From Legionella genomosp. 1 (lineage in GTDB: Bacteria > Pseudomonadota > Gammaproteobacteria > Legionellales > Legionellaceae), in contig CAMBDN010000171.1 in NCBI GenBank assembly GCA_945865355.1, positions 1 to 5,658 of the forward strand: a DNA stretch of 5,658 nt, given 5' to 3'. Under the pieces are notes generated by a model that was not told where the DNA came from, ran no database searches, and saw nothing but the letters and a program-made list of their open reading frames with translations. Positions 1 to 5,658 of the stretch are shown here, one piece after another (the first letter of the stretch is position 1; each line of letters begins with the position of its first letter). A program made the position numbers and the translations under genes.

Positions 1-142
1 CAGCCTATGCACACCTTTGTCAACGCTTCACCGATGACCTTGCGGACTTCGGTGCATGACTCAAGTCCAGTGTGGGGGGCTAACCCTTACACTGAGCGGA
101 AATTTCATCCGCAAACTAACTCGCCGGTTTATCCCGGCGCAC
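1..142 (-). mobile_element. 5' end of a probable group II intron (partial)
   Basis: Read on the minus strand from 142, the sequence begins GTGCG, the usual 5' boundary of bacterial group II introns, and continues as densely structured RNA typical of the start of domain I. Helices I can see, in plus coordinates, are 122-127 with 134-139 (6 bp, loop TTTATC), 96-100 with 108-112 (5 bp), 68-73 with 89-94 (6 bp, with a G-run facing a CCC inside), 44-49 with 63-68, and 29-34 with 49-54. The last two compete at one base. The minus-strand phrases GCGGATGAAATTTCCGC, GAGTCATGC and GAAGCGTTGACAAAGG resemble segments I remember upstream of intron-encoded reverse transcriptases. The maturase, domains V/VI and 3' end would lie left of position 1, so the identity is inferred. 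The open reading frame from 8 to 175 on the plus strand is regarded as spurious. Confidence 0.6.
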
Positions 143-147
143 AGGAG
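143..147 (+). promoter_or_regulatory. Shine-Dalgarno site deciding the metallopeptidase start
   Basis: AGGAG lies 7 bases before the ATG at 155 and only 1 base before the ATG at 149, so 155 is preferred. The site begins on the base right after the inferred intron boundary at 142, and the intron's 6-bp terminal hairpin (122-139) stands just upstream of it. Confidence 0.65.
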
Positions 148-154
148 AATGACG

Positions 155-874
155 ATGCTGACCAAAACGGATATTAAAAAATTAATCGATGGATGTCGCG
201 AGACAGGAAAGCATGGACTTGGAAATGGAAGCCGTGCAACTATCCCGGAGTTGACGGTGGACTTCTTAACACCACCATCCGACTTTTTAGGCATTAAAAG
301 TAATCCTGCAATATTTGTTAATCACGAAACATATCATCTTTTAGGAAAGCACCATCGCTCTTGGGAGAAAAATAAAACCATCGCCGTCAAAGAAAGCGTA
401 TTAGAAAAAAAGCCCATTTTGGTCATCGGGATCATTGTTCATGAAACAGGACATGCATTTAATGTTGCTGCATGTATAACAAACTCTGAGGCAAATGCTT
501 ATATATTTGAAATTGAAGTGCTTAGTTTTTGGTTTAAAACAAACAGTCCACTGCTATTTTCCTGTTCAAAAATCGATTTACAATCATTTTTTGAGTCACG
601 ATTGCCATTCTATCGTTCAGCGACAACGCACAATGCCTATTTGGCATCATTGGTAGATGACATCGAAACCGATGGTATTTTTGCTCCTGTGGAAGAAATG
701 CCAAGTGCTGCAGAATCGAAGTGCGACGCACCCTCACCTCGATTTGTGATCCCAACGCCAAAATCTGCTGATGACAGTCCCTTGTTCTTTTTTAAGCGCT
801 CACCATCACACTCCGCATTGAGCGAAGGGCAATCATTACCTCAAAATTTAGCTGCAAATAGCAGCGCCGGCTAA
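155..874 (+). CDS. HExxH zinc-metallopeptidase-like protein, family not recognised
   Basis: This 239-residue protein has the zinc-peptidase signature HETGH at residues 96-100, preceded by a hydrophobic stretch (ILVIGIIV) as in the active-site helix of zincins. The glutamate E119 follows after exactly 18 residues, giving the gluzincin pattern HExxH-x18-E; E112 is an alternative third ligand. H96 and H100 would bind zinc and E97 would be the catalytic base. There is no signal peptide or clear membrane segment, so it is probably cytoplasmic or exported without a Sec signal. The last 60 or so residues are rich in Pro and Ser and look disordered. An in-frame start at 56 would add 33 residues translated from the antisense intron and is rejected. 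The gene stands alone, 79 bases before the next one. I do not recognise the family and cannot name a substrate. A peptidase role is an inference from the motif; a toxin or secreted effector is possible but unsupported. Confidence 0.65.
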   Translation: MLTKTDIKKLIDGCRETGKHGLGNGSRATIPELTVDFLTPPSDFLGIKSNPAIFVNHETYHLLGKHHRSWEKNKTIAVKESVLEKKPILVIGIIVHETGHAFNVAACITNSEANAYIFEIEVLSFWFKTNSPLLFSCSKIDLQSFFESRLPFYRSATTHNAYLASLVDDIETDGIFAPVEEMPSAAESKCDAPSPRFVIPTPKSADDSPLFFFKRSPSHSALSEGQSLPQNLAANSSAG

Positions 875-905
875 AAGGTGCGCTGTTACCCTTGGCCGAC
901 TAGGT

Positions 906-911
906 TAGAAT
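906..911 (+). promoter_or_regulatory. Possible -10 box for the Mpo1-like gene
   Basis: TAGAAT differs from the sigma70 -10 consensus at one base and lies about 40 bases before the start at 954. No convincing -35 box is seen at the right spacing. An alternative is TTGGCC (892-897) with TATGTT (916-921), 18 bases apart. Confidence 0.3.
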
Positions 912-953
912 ATGTTATGTTCAAAGTGAATAAACAACACAGGACGTCAGGCG

Positions 954-1460
954 ATGAAAACGTTTATTGAGCAAGCACAAGGTTATGTGGCCTACCATCA
1001 AAACCAAGTTACCCGTTATACCCACATGATCGGTATACCTGTTATCATCTTTTCTTTGATGATTTTATTGGGATTTATTCATGTGGTTATCGTTGGTGTA
1101 TTGGATGTCAATCTAGCCAACATTGCTACTCTGGTTTTGCTCGTTTTCTATTTTCTCCTAAACTGGCGTCTTGCATCCGTACTCACGCCCATACTTATTT
1201 TTTTTCTATGGATAGCTACATTTTTTAATCAAGCAGGTCCAACGTCATTTGGTTTATGGTCATTTGTACTGCTTTTTCTTGTAGGCATTGTACTACTATT
1301 TACGGGACATCTTCTTGAAGAAAAACGTCCCTCATCTGTTGATAATTTATGGCATGTGTTTATCGCACCCTTATTTATTGTTACGGAGTTATTTTTTATG
1401 TTGGGTCGAATGGGCACGCTTAAAGAAGAAATTTACGGTAAAGAGACCGCGAAAAAATAA
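954..1460 (+). CDS. Mpo1-like / DUF962 membrane protein
   Basis: This 168-residue hydrophobic protein carries the marks of the Mpo1/DUF962 (YGL010w-like) family. At the N-terminus there is YHQNQVTRYTHMIGIP (residues 14-29), matching the family pattern YHxNxxNRxxHxxGxP with H15 and H24. A second block, GHLLEEKRP (118-126), matches the family's GHxxxExxxP pattern, and there is a closing APLFIVTELFFMLG (138-151). About five membrane segments fall near residues 26-50, 54-73, 76-92, 98-117 and 135-150. Yeast Mpo1 is an iron-dependent dioxygenase that shortens 2-hydroxy fatty acids by alpha-oxidation, with conserved histidines needed for activity. The same reaction in this bacterium is inferred from family membership only. 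The start has AGGA (941-944) nine bases upstream. It appears to be a single-gene unit, convergent with rlmKL. The family assignment is firm; the substrate is not known. Confidence 0.88.
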   Translation: MKTFIEQAQGYVAYHQNQVTRYTHMIGIPVIIFSLMILLGFIHVVIVGVLDVNLANIATLVLLVFYFLLNWRLASVLTPILIFFLWIATFFNQAGPTSFGLWSFVLLFLVGIVLLFTGHLLEEKRPSSVDNLWHVFIAPLFIVTELFFMLGRMGTLKEEIYGKETAKK

Positions 1461-1494
1461 TAAAACAGAAGGCTTAATTATTTGTAATGTAACC

Positions 1495-1514
1495 CCCTCT
1501 TCGGCAGGCGAGGG
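1495..1514. repeat. Small GC-rich inverted repeat after the Mpo1-like gene
   Basis: CCCTC (1495-1499) and GAGGG (1510-1514) flank a 10-base loop, 34 bases after the stop codon. No T-run follows, so it is at best a weak terminator or the remnant of an interspersed repeat. Confidence 0.3.
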
Positions 1515-1583
1515 AGGCGACATTCTGGGCACACGGGTAAATACTTAAGGCGTTACGAAAAACTCGGTTAAATATCCCCGCCT

Positions 1584-1611
1584 AATTCCCGCGGCTTTGA
1601 CCGCGGGAATT
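1584..1611. repeat. Perfect 11-bp hairpin between convergent genes (REP-like or terminator)
   Basis: AATTCCCGCGG (1584-1594) pairs perfectly with CCGCGGGAATT (1601-1611) around the loop CTTTGA. It sits between two convergent genes, where a shared terminator is expected. Neither strand has a T-run directly after the stem, so a factor-independent terminator is not clear-cut. The GC-rich core with AT ends also resembles interspersed palindromic repeats that occur in many copies per genome. Confidence 0.6.
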
Positions 1612-1674
1612 CAAGAACTTATATTGTCAACGGTTTTGCGTAAGACCTGTAATGATCTACCCATGACCAATCTG

Positions 1675-3783
1675 TTACTGATTTCCTATCATAAAACACT
1701 GATGAATACGCTTATTGCGTTTAAAATCAACATCAATTGTTTCAGCACTGATATCACGTACGGAATATTCTTCAATGATACGCGGGGATAACTTAAATTG
1801 TCTAAGATTGGTAGAAAAATACAACATCCCACCCGGATACAGTAAATGCATAGCCGCCCTAATCAGCGTCTCATGATCTCGTTGAATATCTAAGGTATCG
1901 AGCATACGTTTTGAATTCGAAAAGCTAGGGGGATCTAAAAAAATGACATCAAACCGATCGCGCGTTTTCTTTAACCAAGTTAAACAATCCTCTTGCACAA
2001 ATTGATGCTTCGACAAATCGAGATGATTCAACTTAAAATTCTCTTCACCCCAATTTAAATAGGTGTTCGATAAATCAATATTGGTGGTCATGGCACCCGC
2101 TAAGGCAGCATGCACACTAGCCGTTGCTGTATAACAAAAGCAATTGAGAAATCGCGTATCTTGGGGAAGCTTTGCAAATTTTAATCGCAGAAGACGATGA
2201 TCTAAAAACAATCCTGTATCTAAATAATCGTACAAATTTACTTTAAATTTGGCAGTGCCCTCGCTAACCACCATGGTACGCCGCGTCTGATTCAATTTTT
2301 GATACTGATCCAATCCTTTTTGTTGTTTACGTTCCTTTATGACCAAATTTTCAGGCGCAATACCCAATACCTCCGGGACCACTTGATGTACATCAAGACT
2401 ACGTCTTTCAACTTTGTGTTTAGCAATCATCGCGGGAGCCGCATATTCCTGTAAAACAGCATGATCGTTGTATATATCAATAGCATAGGCATATTCAGGT
2501 AGATCGGCGTCATAGACACGATAACAACTGATCTGTTGACGCATCGCCCACTTTTGCAAGTGCTGATAATTTTTTTTCAAGCGATTCACGAGCATCTCGG
2601 CCCCAGCAGATAGACTGCCTTGCTGAGTATTTTTCAACACATTGGTAGAATCAACCACCACTGTATATAATTTACACTCAAGTGCGCCGTTATACAGTGT
2701 ATATTGCTTATTCGAACGTAAACCCACCGCTTTTGCAAGCAGCGGATCAGCCGTAAGAATCGCGGCTTGCCAACCTTGATAATGAGTATGCAAAACACTA
2801 CCCAGTTGCTGGTATAAATTTATTAACTGCGGCGTTTCACCCATCCGCTCACCATAAGGCGGATTACAGATCAATAGCCCTTTCTCAGCCGTTGCTTTAC
2901 AATCACCAAGCGACATGGTGCTCAATTCAACCAAATGACTCACACCGGCTCGCTCGGCGTTCGCACTGGCCATCGTCATTAAATCCGCGTTGAAATCTGA
3001 ACCGCATAATTTGATTGTAACGGGTTTAACTTGCTGTAAAGCCTGGGCTCTAATTTTTTCCCATAATGATGGCTGATGTTGTGTCCAATGATAAAAAGAC
3101 TGATCGTCGCGTATTAGACCAGGGGCCATATTTGCCGCCATCATCGCGGCCTCAATAACAAGCGTACCAGCCCCGCAAAACGGATCATGGAAGGAATAAC
3201 CTTCTGCTGCCAATTGCGGCCATTTTGCACGTATTAGCATCGCTGCGGCTACATTTTCCTTTAGTGGCGCGGGCCCAGATTGAGTGCGATACCCTCGCTG
3301 ATGTAGGCTATACCCCGTTAAATCAAAACTAACGGTAATTTGGTCATTTTTCAAATAGGCATGCAAGCGTATTTCAGGCGCATCGCGAACGATGGTTGGC
3401 CGAACACCATTTAACGCTCTAAAATAATCAACAACACCATCTTTTACAACTTGTGCACCAAACATAGAATTACGAATCTGCGGGGATGTCCCATGGAACT
3501 CAATCGCAAGGGTTTTATCTGCGGCAAAAACATTCTGCCAAGCGTATTGACGACAAAGTTGATAAAGCGCCTGTTGATCGTGGGCTTCTCCACTCAACAA
3601 AATGAGCTGCACCCGATTGGCTAACCGTGACCAGAGACATAGGTGGTATACAATATCAATTGAACCCTCACCATATACACCTTGTGGACTGACGCGATGG
3701 ACCTGCAAGCCGAGCGTCTTAAGCTCCTCCTCAAGTAGATATTCCAAACCTTTTGGGCAACTGACAAATAATGAAAAAATCAT
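1675..3783 (-). CDS. rlmL: Fused 23S rRNA methyltransferase RlmKL (m2G2445 and m7G2069)
   Basis: This 702-residue protein, equal in length to E. coli RlmKL (rlmL/rlmKL), methylates two guanines of 23S rRNA during 50S assembly: N2 of G2445 by the N-terminal half and N7 of G2069 by the C-terminal half. Domain order: a THUMP RNA-binding domain (about residues 45-155); the RlmL methyltransferase with SAM motif DPFCGAGT (200-207) and catalytic NPPYGERMG (307-315); then the RlmK half with FLDHR (526-530), motif I LNCFCYTATAS (546-556) and DPPSFSNSKRM (617-627). Both catalytic motifs are intact. One oddity is A553, where the relatives I recall have glycine (YTG). The start is 2 bases after the darP stop, with AGAGGTGAG (minus strand, 3800-3792) as a strong ribosome-binding site inside darP. 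The pair is therefore probably cotranscribed and translationally coupled. Confidence 0.97.
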   Translation of the reverse strand: MIFSLFVSCPKGLEYLLEEELKTLGLQVHRVSPQGVYGEGSIDIVYHLCLWSRLANRVQLILLSGEAHDQQALYQLCRQYAWQNVFAADKTLAIEFHGTSPQIRNSMFGAQVVKDGVVDYFRALNGVRPTIVRDAPEIRLHAYLKNDQITVSFDLTGYSLHQRGYRTQSGPAPLKENVAAAMLIRAKWPQLAAEGYSFHDPFCGAGTLVIEAAMMAANMAPGLIRDDQSFYHWTQHQPSLWEKIRAQALQQVKPVTIKLCGSDFNADLMTMASANAERAGVSHLVELSTMSLGDCKATAEKGLLICNPPYGERMGETPQLINLYQQLGSVLHTHYQGWQAAILTADPLLAKAVGLRSNKQYTLYNGALECKLYTVVVDSTNVLKNTQQGSLSAGAEMLVNRLKKNYQHLQKWAMRQQISCYRVYDADLPEYAYAIDIYNDHAVLQEYAAPAMIAKHKVERRSLDVHQVVPEVLGIAPENLVIKERKQQKGLDQYQKLNQTRRTMVVSEGTAKFKVNLYDYLDTGLFLDHRLLRLKFAKLPQDTRFLNCFCYTATASVHAALAGAMTTNIDLSNTYLNWGEENFKLNHLDLSKHQFVQEDCLTWLKKTRDRFDVIFLDPPSFSNSKRMLDTLDIQRDHETLIRAAMHLLYPGGMLYFSTNLRQFKLSPRIIEEYSVRDISAETIDVDFKRNKRIHQCFMIGNQ

Positions 3784-3785
3784 TG

Positions 3786-4277
3786 TTACGACTCACCTCT
3801 TAACAAACAGGACCTCAAATACCGAAATAATGCTTTACTAGCACCAAGGTGCTGTTGTTTATTTTGCTCATCAACTGACTTTTTAATTAATTGGCGAAGA
3901 TGTTGGACGTCATCGGGTTGGTGGCTTGCAACAAACTCAGTTAATGCGTCGTTTCCTTCACTCATTAACCGTCGACGCCATGCCTCGATATCGTGAAATT
4001 GCTCTGTTTTTGCACTCGCCTCAGCAAGCAATTGCTCATAACCCGCAACAATTTCTTCGCTATTGTCTGTGCGCATCAGCTTACCAATCAATTGCGCTTG
4101 GCGCCTTACCGCACCATGGCTTTTTAATAATTTGGCATCAACAATGGCTTTTCTTAAATTATCAGGAAGAGGCAACTGATCAAGCTTTTCAATACTTAAA
4201 GCAATCAGCTCAATACCTAGTTTCTGCAATGTTGCTGCCTCACGTTTTTTTTGTGATTTACTTTTTGGCTCATCCAT
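3786..4277 (-). CDS. darP: Ribosome-associated protein DarP/YjgA (DUF615)
   Basis: This 163-residue charged, helical protein belongs to the DUF615 family. The N-terminal block SKSQKKREAATLQKLG (residues 6-21), then LPLPDNLRKAI (35-45), AVRRQAQLIGKLMR (56-69), WRRRLMSEGNDAL (100-112), LRQLIKKS (127-134) and the ending FRYLR (151-155) are the conserved blocks of the family. In E. coli DarP binds late 50S precursors and helps the peptidyl transferase centre mature; it is not an enzyme. E. coli YjgA is about 20 residues longer, with the difference at the ends. The ATG at 4277 is followed two codons later by an overlapping out-of-frame ATG (ATGGATG). The ribosome-binding site is weak (GAG about 10 bases upstream). 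It is the first gene of a tight pair with rlmKL. A plus-strand reading frame across the same bases (3926-4330) is a shadow. Confidence 0.95.
   Translation of the reverse strand: MDEPKSKSQKKREAATLQKLGIELIALSIEKLDQLPLPDNLRKAIVDAKLLKSHGAVRRQAQLIGKLMRTDNSEEIVAGYEQLLAEASAKTEQFHDIEAWRRRLMSEGNDALTEFVASHQPDDVQHLRQLIKKSVDEQNKQQHLGASKALFRYLRSCLLRGES
3792..3800 (-). promoter_or_regulatory. Ribosome-binding site of rlmKL inside darP
   Basis: AGAGGTGAG on the minus strand ends 8 bases before the rlmKL ATG and codes for the last residues of DarP. Ribosomes finishing darP would uncover it, which points to translational coupling. Confidence 0.75.
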
Positions 4278-4386
4278 TCGTGGATCTCAAGATATACATC
4301 AATAAATTGGGGTCGGCTAGCAGCCCCTAAGGATTTGTTGCAATCACGCACTCTAGCTACATACACATTTCGCAGCGATTACAGTG
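4278..4386. other. Gap between the permease gene and darP
   Basis: These 109 bases separate the TSUP stop from the darP start on the minus strand. I see no clear sigma70 promoter, no T-tailed hairpin and no small gene. A short GGGG/CCCC pairing around 4310-4328 is too weak to call. It is unclear whether darP has its own promoter here or is read through from the permease gene. Confidence 0.4.
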
Positions 4387-5304
4387 CTAACTATTATACA
4401 CCTCAATCGACTCTTTTTGCGAACGAGCAAGGGCAGGAACAGGCCGTGATCGCAGGTAAGTGCGACCAATTGCCAAGAAATTATAAATTAAAATACCCAG
4501 TAATAAGGTATGTAACCACGAAATCGAGATATGGGTAAACAGAGGTAGCGTGATACACACGCCAACACAACCTGCCAAGCTCAAGATCAGTGTTTTTTTC
4601 AACGGGATTTTGTTTTGACGCAGAAAAACTAACGTGGTCAATGGTTGTTGCATTGCTCCGGCTGTTGTCATGATCGGGAAAGCGACCAATGGCGATACAT
4701 TCAACAAAAATAAAACACCCTGCACCATCGCAAATAAACCAATACCAACGGAAGTAAGTGCCCCACAGATGACCATGGCAAAAATACCAATCATCAATTT
4801 CCACGAATGCAGCTCCATTAAATCCCCATCTACGGGTAATAAGTGGAACTTATGACAAACCAATAAACCGATAATTAACAGAAAACAGCACATCATTGAT
4901 AAACGAATTGCCTGCTTACTTAAGCGACTTACAACAGCCCCACCAACCAACCCACCAAGGCACGTACCCAGCACTAGACTAACTAGGGTCATAAGATCGA
5001 CATCAACCAATTGCATAAAAAATAGCGATTCTATCGTGCCAGGAATAACTTGTGCACCATTATTCACTGCCGGTAGCTCATCATCAGGAAAGGTACCCAG
5101 TAGCTTTGCTAAAGCAACATTCACTGCAAAACTGCCAACGCCTACTGTATCTGCAATAAAAGCAACGATACCGCTACCGATTAACTTGCAATAATCCAAG
5201 ATCGACAAACGGACTGTGGGCTGCTGTTTGAGCCGATAGACCATCGATGCGACACAGAAAAAACTTAATATTAATATGCTAAATATGATCAGCGTGATAG
5301 CCAT
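4387..5304 (-). CDS. TauE/SafE (TSUP) family membrane permease
   Basis: This 305-residue integral inner-membrane protein is of the sulfite exporter TauE/SafE (TSUP) type. About eight membrane segments are visible, near residues 3-23, 38-58, 85-100, 104-125, 132-150, 168-190, 192-212 and 238-281 (the last a pair). The two-fold internal repeat of the family can be read directly: DTVGVGSFAVNVALAKLLG (52-70) corresponds to TSVGIGLFAMVQGVLFLLN (184-202). PAVNNGAQVIPGTIESLFFM (78-97) corresponds to PIMTTAGAMQQPLTTLVFLR (210-229). Family members move sulfite, sulfoacetate or other small anions or organosulfur compounds, usually outward. The substrate here cannot be deduced, as no sulfur or taurine genes are nearby. 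The ribosome-binding site is weak (GAG, 6 bases before ATG). The C-terminal tail (about 282-305) is hydrophilic. The family call is good; no gene symbol is justified. Confidence 0.85.
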   Translation of the reverse strand: MAITLIIFSILILSFFCVASMVYRLKQQPTVRLSILDYCKLIGSGIVAFIADTVGVGSFAVNVALAKLLGTFPDDELPAVNNGAQVIPGTIESLFFMQLVDVDLMTLVSLVLGTCLGGLVGGAVVSRLSKQAIRLSMMCCFLLIIGLLVCHKFHLLPVDGDLMELHSWKLMIGIFAMVICGALTSVGIGLFAMVQGVLFLLNVSPLVAFPIMTTAGAMQQPLTTLVFLRQNKIPLKKTLILSLAGCVGVCITLPLFTHISISWLHTLLLGILIYNFLAIGRTYLRSRPVPALARSQKESIEVYNS

Positions 5305-5390
5305 AGTGGTCTCGAAAATCGTGGTTCAACAACACAAATGTAAAAATTTTAATCAGTTTAACAGGGAAAAGCATCATTTCACAAGTACCG

Positions 5391-5396
5391 ATTATA
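5391..5396 (-). promoter_or_regulatory. Candidate -10 box upstream of the TSUP gene
   Basis: The minus strand reads TATAAT here, about 87 bases before the permease ATG. The expected -35 position (5414-5419) reads CCGGAT, a poor match that touches the edge of the 38-bp palindrome, so an activator or regulator acting there is conceivable. The box is within ATTATAAT, which also offers TATAAT on the plus strand (5393-5398). Confidence 0.35.
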
Positions 5397-5417
5397 ATAC
5401 AACCCATAGAAGCATCC

Positions 5418-5455
5418 GGCTAACTGCGTCTTATGCGCATAAGACGCAGTTAGCC
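5418..5455. repeat. Perfect 38-bp palindrome
   Basis: GGCTAACTGCGTCTTATGC (5418-5436) is followed at once by its exact reverse complement (5437-5455). There is no spacer and no mismatch, and pairing stops sharply at both ends. In RNA it would form a stem of about 17 bp with a tight GCGC loop. No T-run follows on either strand, so it is not a typical terminator. It lies upstream of the permease promoter candidate and about 55 bases from the inferred IS end. It may be an operator, a REP-like element or a remnant of mobile DNA. Confidence 0.8.
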
Positions 5456-5552
5456 TCGTCCGAGCTTGAACTACTTTAACAAAAAAACATTAACAACGCC
5501 TTAAGCTTCCAGGGCAAGATCACCAAAACCTTCTAAATAGCAGTAAGTTATG

Positions 5553-5590
5553 ATCAAATAGCCACACTTTATAAAATGAGGCTATTTGAT
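5553..5590 (+). promoter_or_regulatory. Hairpin covering the transposase ribosome-binding site and start
   Basis: ATCAAATAGCC (5553-5563) pairs perfectly with GGCTATTTGAT (5580-5590) around a 16-base loop. The right arm contains the GG of the Shine-Dalgarno GAGG (5578-5581) and the AT of the ATG at 5589. In a transcript this would block initiation. An outer pair, ATCACCAAAA (5519-5528) with TTTTGGTGAT (5612-5621), nests around it and adds a second stem. Confidence 0.6.
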
Positions 5591-5658
5591 GTCCAATGGT
5601 TTAGTAGAATATTTTGGTGATTTACCCGATCCACGTGTAAGAGGCCGTACAGATTACC
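5589..5658 (+). CDS. ISAs1-family transposase, N-terminal fragment cut by the window end
   Basis: The 23 codons visible from ATG 5589 encode a start with LVEYFGDLPDPRVRGRTDY (residues 5-23). The pattern of a short hydrophobic lead, then F-x-D/E-L-x-DPR and a basic stretch is the opening of ISAs1-family (H-repeat-like) DDE transposases. The ribosome-binding site is GAGG (5578-5581), 7 bases upstream and inside a hairpin. The frame is open to the last base, and the catalytic DDE domain would lie beyond the window, so whether the element is intact is unknown. Confidence 0.72.
   Translation, partial: MSNGLVEYFGDLPDPRVRGRTDY

Larger units (their letters stand above)
5510..5658 (+). mobile_element. 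Left end of an insertion sequence, probably ISAs1 family (partial)
   Basis: The inferred terminus is CAGGGCAAGATCACC starting near 5510. CAGGG is, from memory, a common start of ISAs1-family ends. The assignment rests mainly on the transposase start at 5589. The right end is outside the window, so the terminal inverted repeat and the target duplication cannot be checked. The exact boundary is therefore approximate. Confidence 0.5.

Noticed and set aside
56..154. An upstream start at 56 for the metallopeptidase, adding 33 residues.
   Set aside because: The extra residues are translated from inferred intron sequence, there is no ribosome-binding site at 56, and AGGAG is ideally placed for 155.
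8..175. A plus-strand open frame starting at ATG 8 and running through to 175.
   Set aside because: It lies antisense in the structured intron-like sequence, runs into the metallopeptidase gene in another frame and resembles no protein family. It is probably one of the spurious proteins often annotated over such introns.
862..885. CAGCGC/GCGCTG inverted repeat over the metallopeptidase stop as a terminator.
   Set aside because: The stem is 6 bp with a 12-base loop and no T-run follows.
1627..1632. TTGACA on the minus strand downstream of rlmKL as a -35 box.
   Set aside because: The position where a -10 box would fall is the GC-rich hairpin, with no TATAAT-like sequence.
3926..4330. A 134-residue plus-strand frame opposite darP.
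   Set aside because: It overlaps the well-conserved darP coding sequence in antisense, has no ribosome-binding site and shows no recognisable family.
4310..4330. GGGG/CCCC pairing downstream of the permease gene as a terminator.
   Set aside because: Four base pairs around a long loop without a T-run is not enough.
1544..5505. CTTAAGGCGTT (1544-1554) recurs inverted as AACGCCTTAAG (5495-5505), suggesting the ends of a 4-kb element.
   Set aside because: A few 11-base inverted matches are expected by chance in 5.6 kb, and the flanking bases do not continue the match. The genes between are ordinary housekeeping genes.

Overview
The window looks like a chromosomal segment of a gammaproteobacterium with moderately AT-rich DNA. 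The strongest evidence is a full-length fused RlmKL methyltransferase of 702 residues, the same length as in E. coli, next to a DarP/YjgA-type protein. A lineage within Legionellales or another host-associated group is possible, but that is only an inference from the overall style of the genes and the density of mobile DNA.

Layout from left to right. Positions 1-142 read on the minus strand as the 5' end of a probable group II intron; its body lies beyond the left edge. It ends directly against the Shine-Dalgarno sequence of a plus-strand gene (155-874) for an unfamiliar HExxH zinc-metallopeptidase-like protein. Next is a small plus-strand membrane protein of the Mpo1/DUF962 family (954-1460). 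The convergent gap 1461-1674 holds a strong 11-bp GC-rich hairpin. Two minus-strand genes follow, transcribed right to left: darP (4277-3786) and rlmKL (3783-1675). They are only 2 bases apart and the rlmKL ribosome-binding site lies inside darP. Both proteins act on the 50S ribosomal subunit. Further right is a minus-strand TauE/SafE-type (TSUP) permease (5304-4387). Its upstream region carries a -10-like box and a perfect 38-bp palindrome. From about 5510 the window enters an insertion sequence, probably of the ISAs1 family, with the first 23 codons of its transposase at 5589. Nested inverted repeats cover that start.

The ordinary core is the ribosome pair darP-rlmKL. The two flanks carry mobile DNA, a group II intron on the left and an IS on the right. 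I do not see a complete, undescribed multi-gene system. The most novel items are the unassigned metallopeptidase with an intron sitting antisense at its translation signal, the 38-bp palindrome, and the hairpin that seems able to hide the transposase start.
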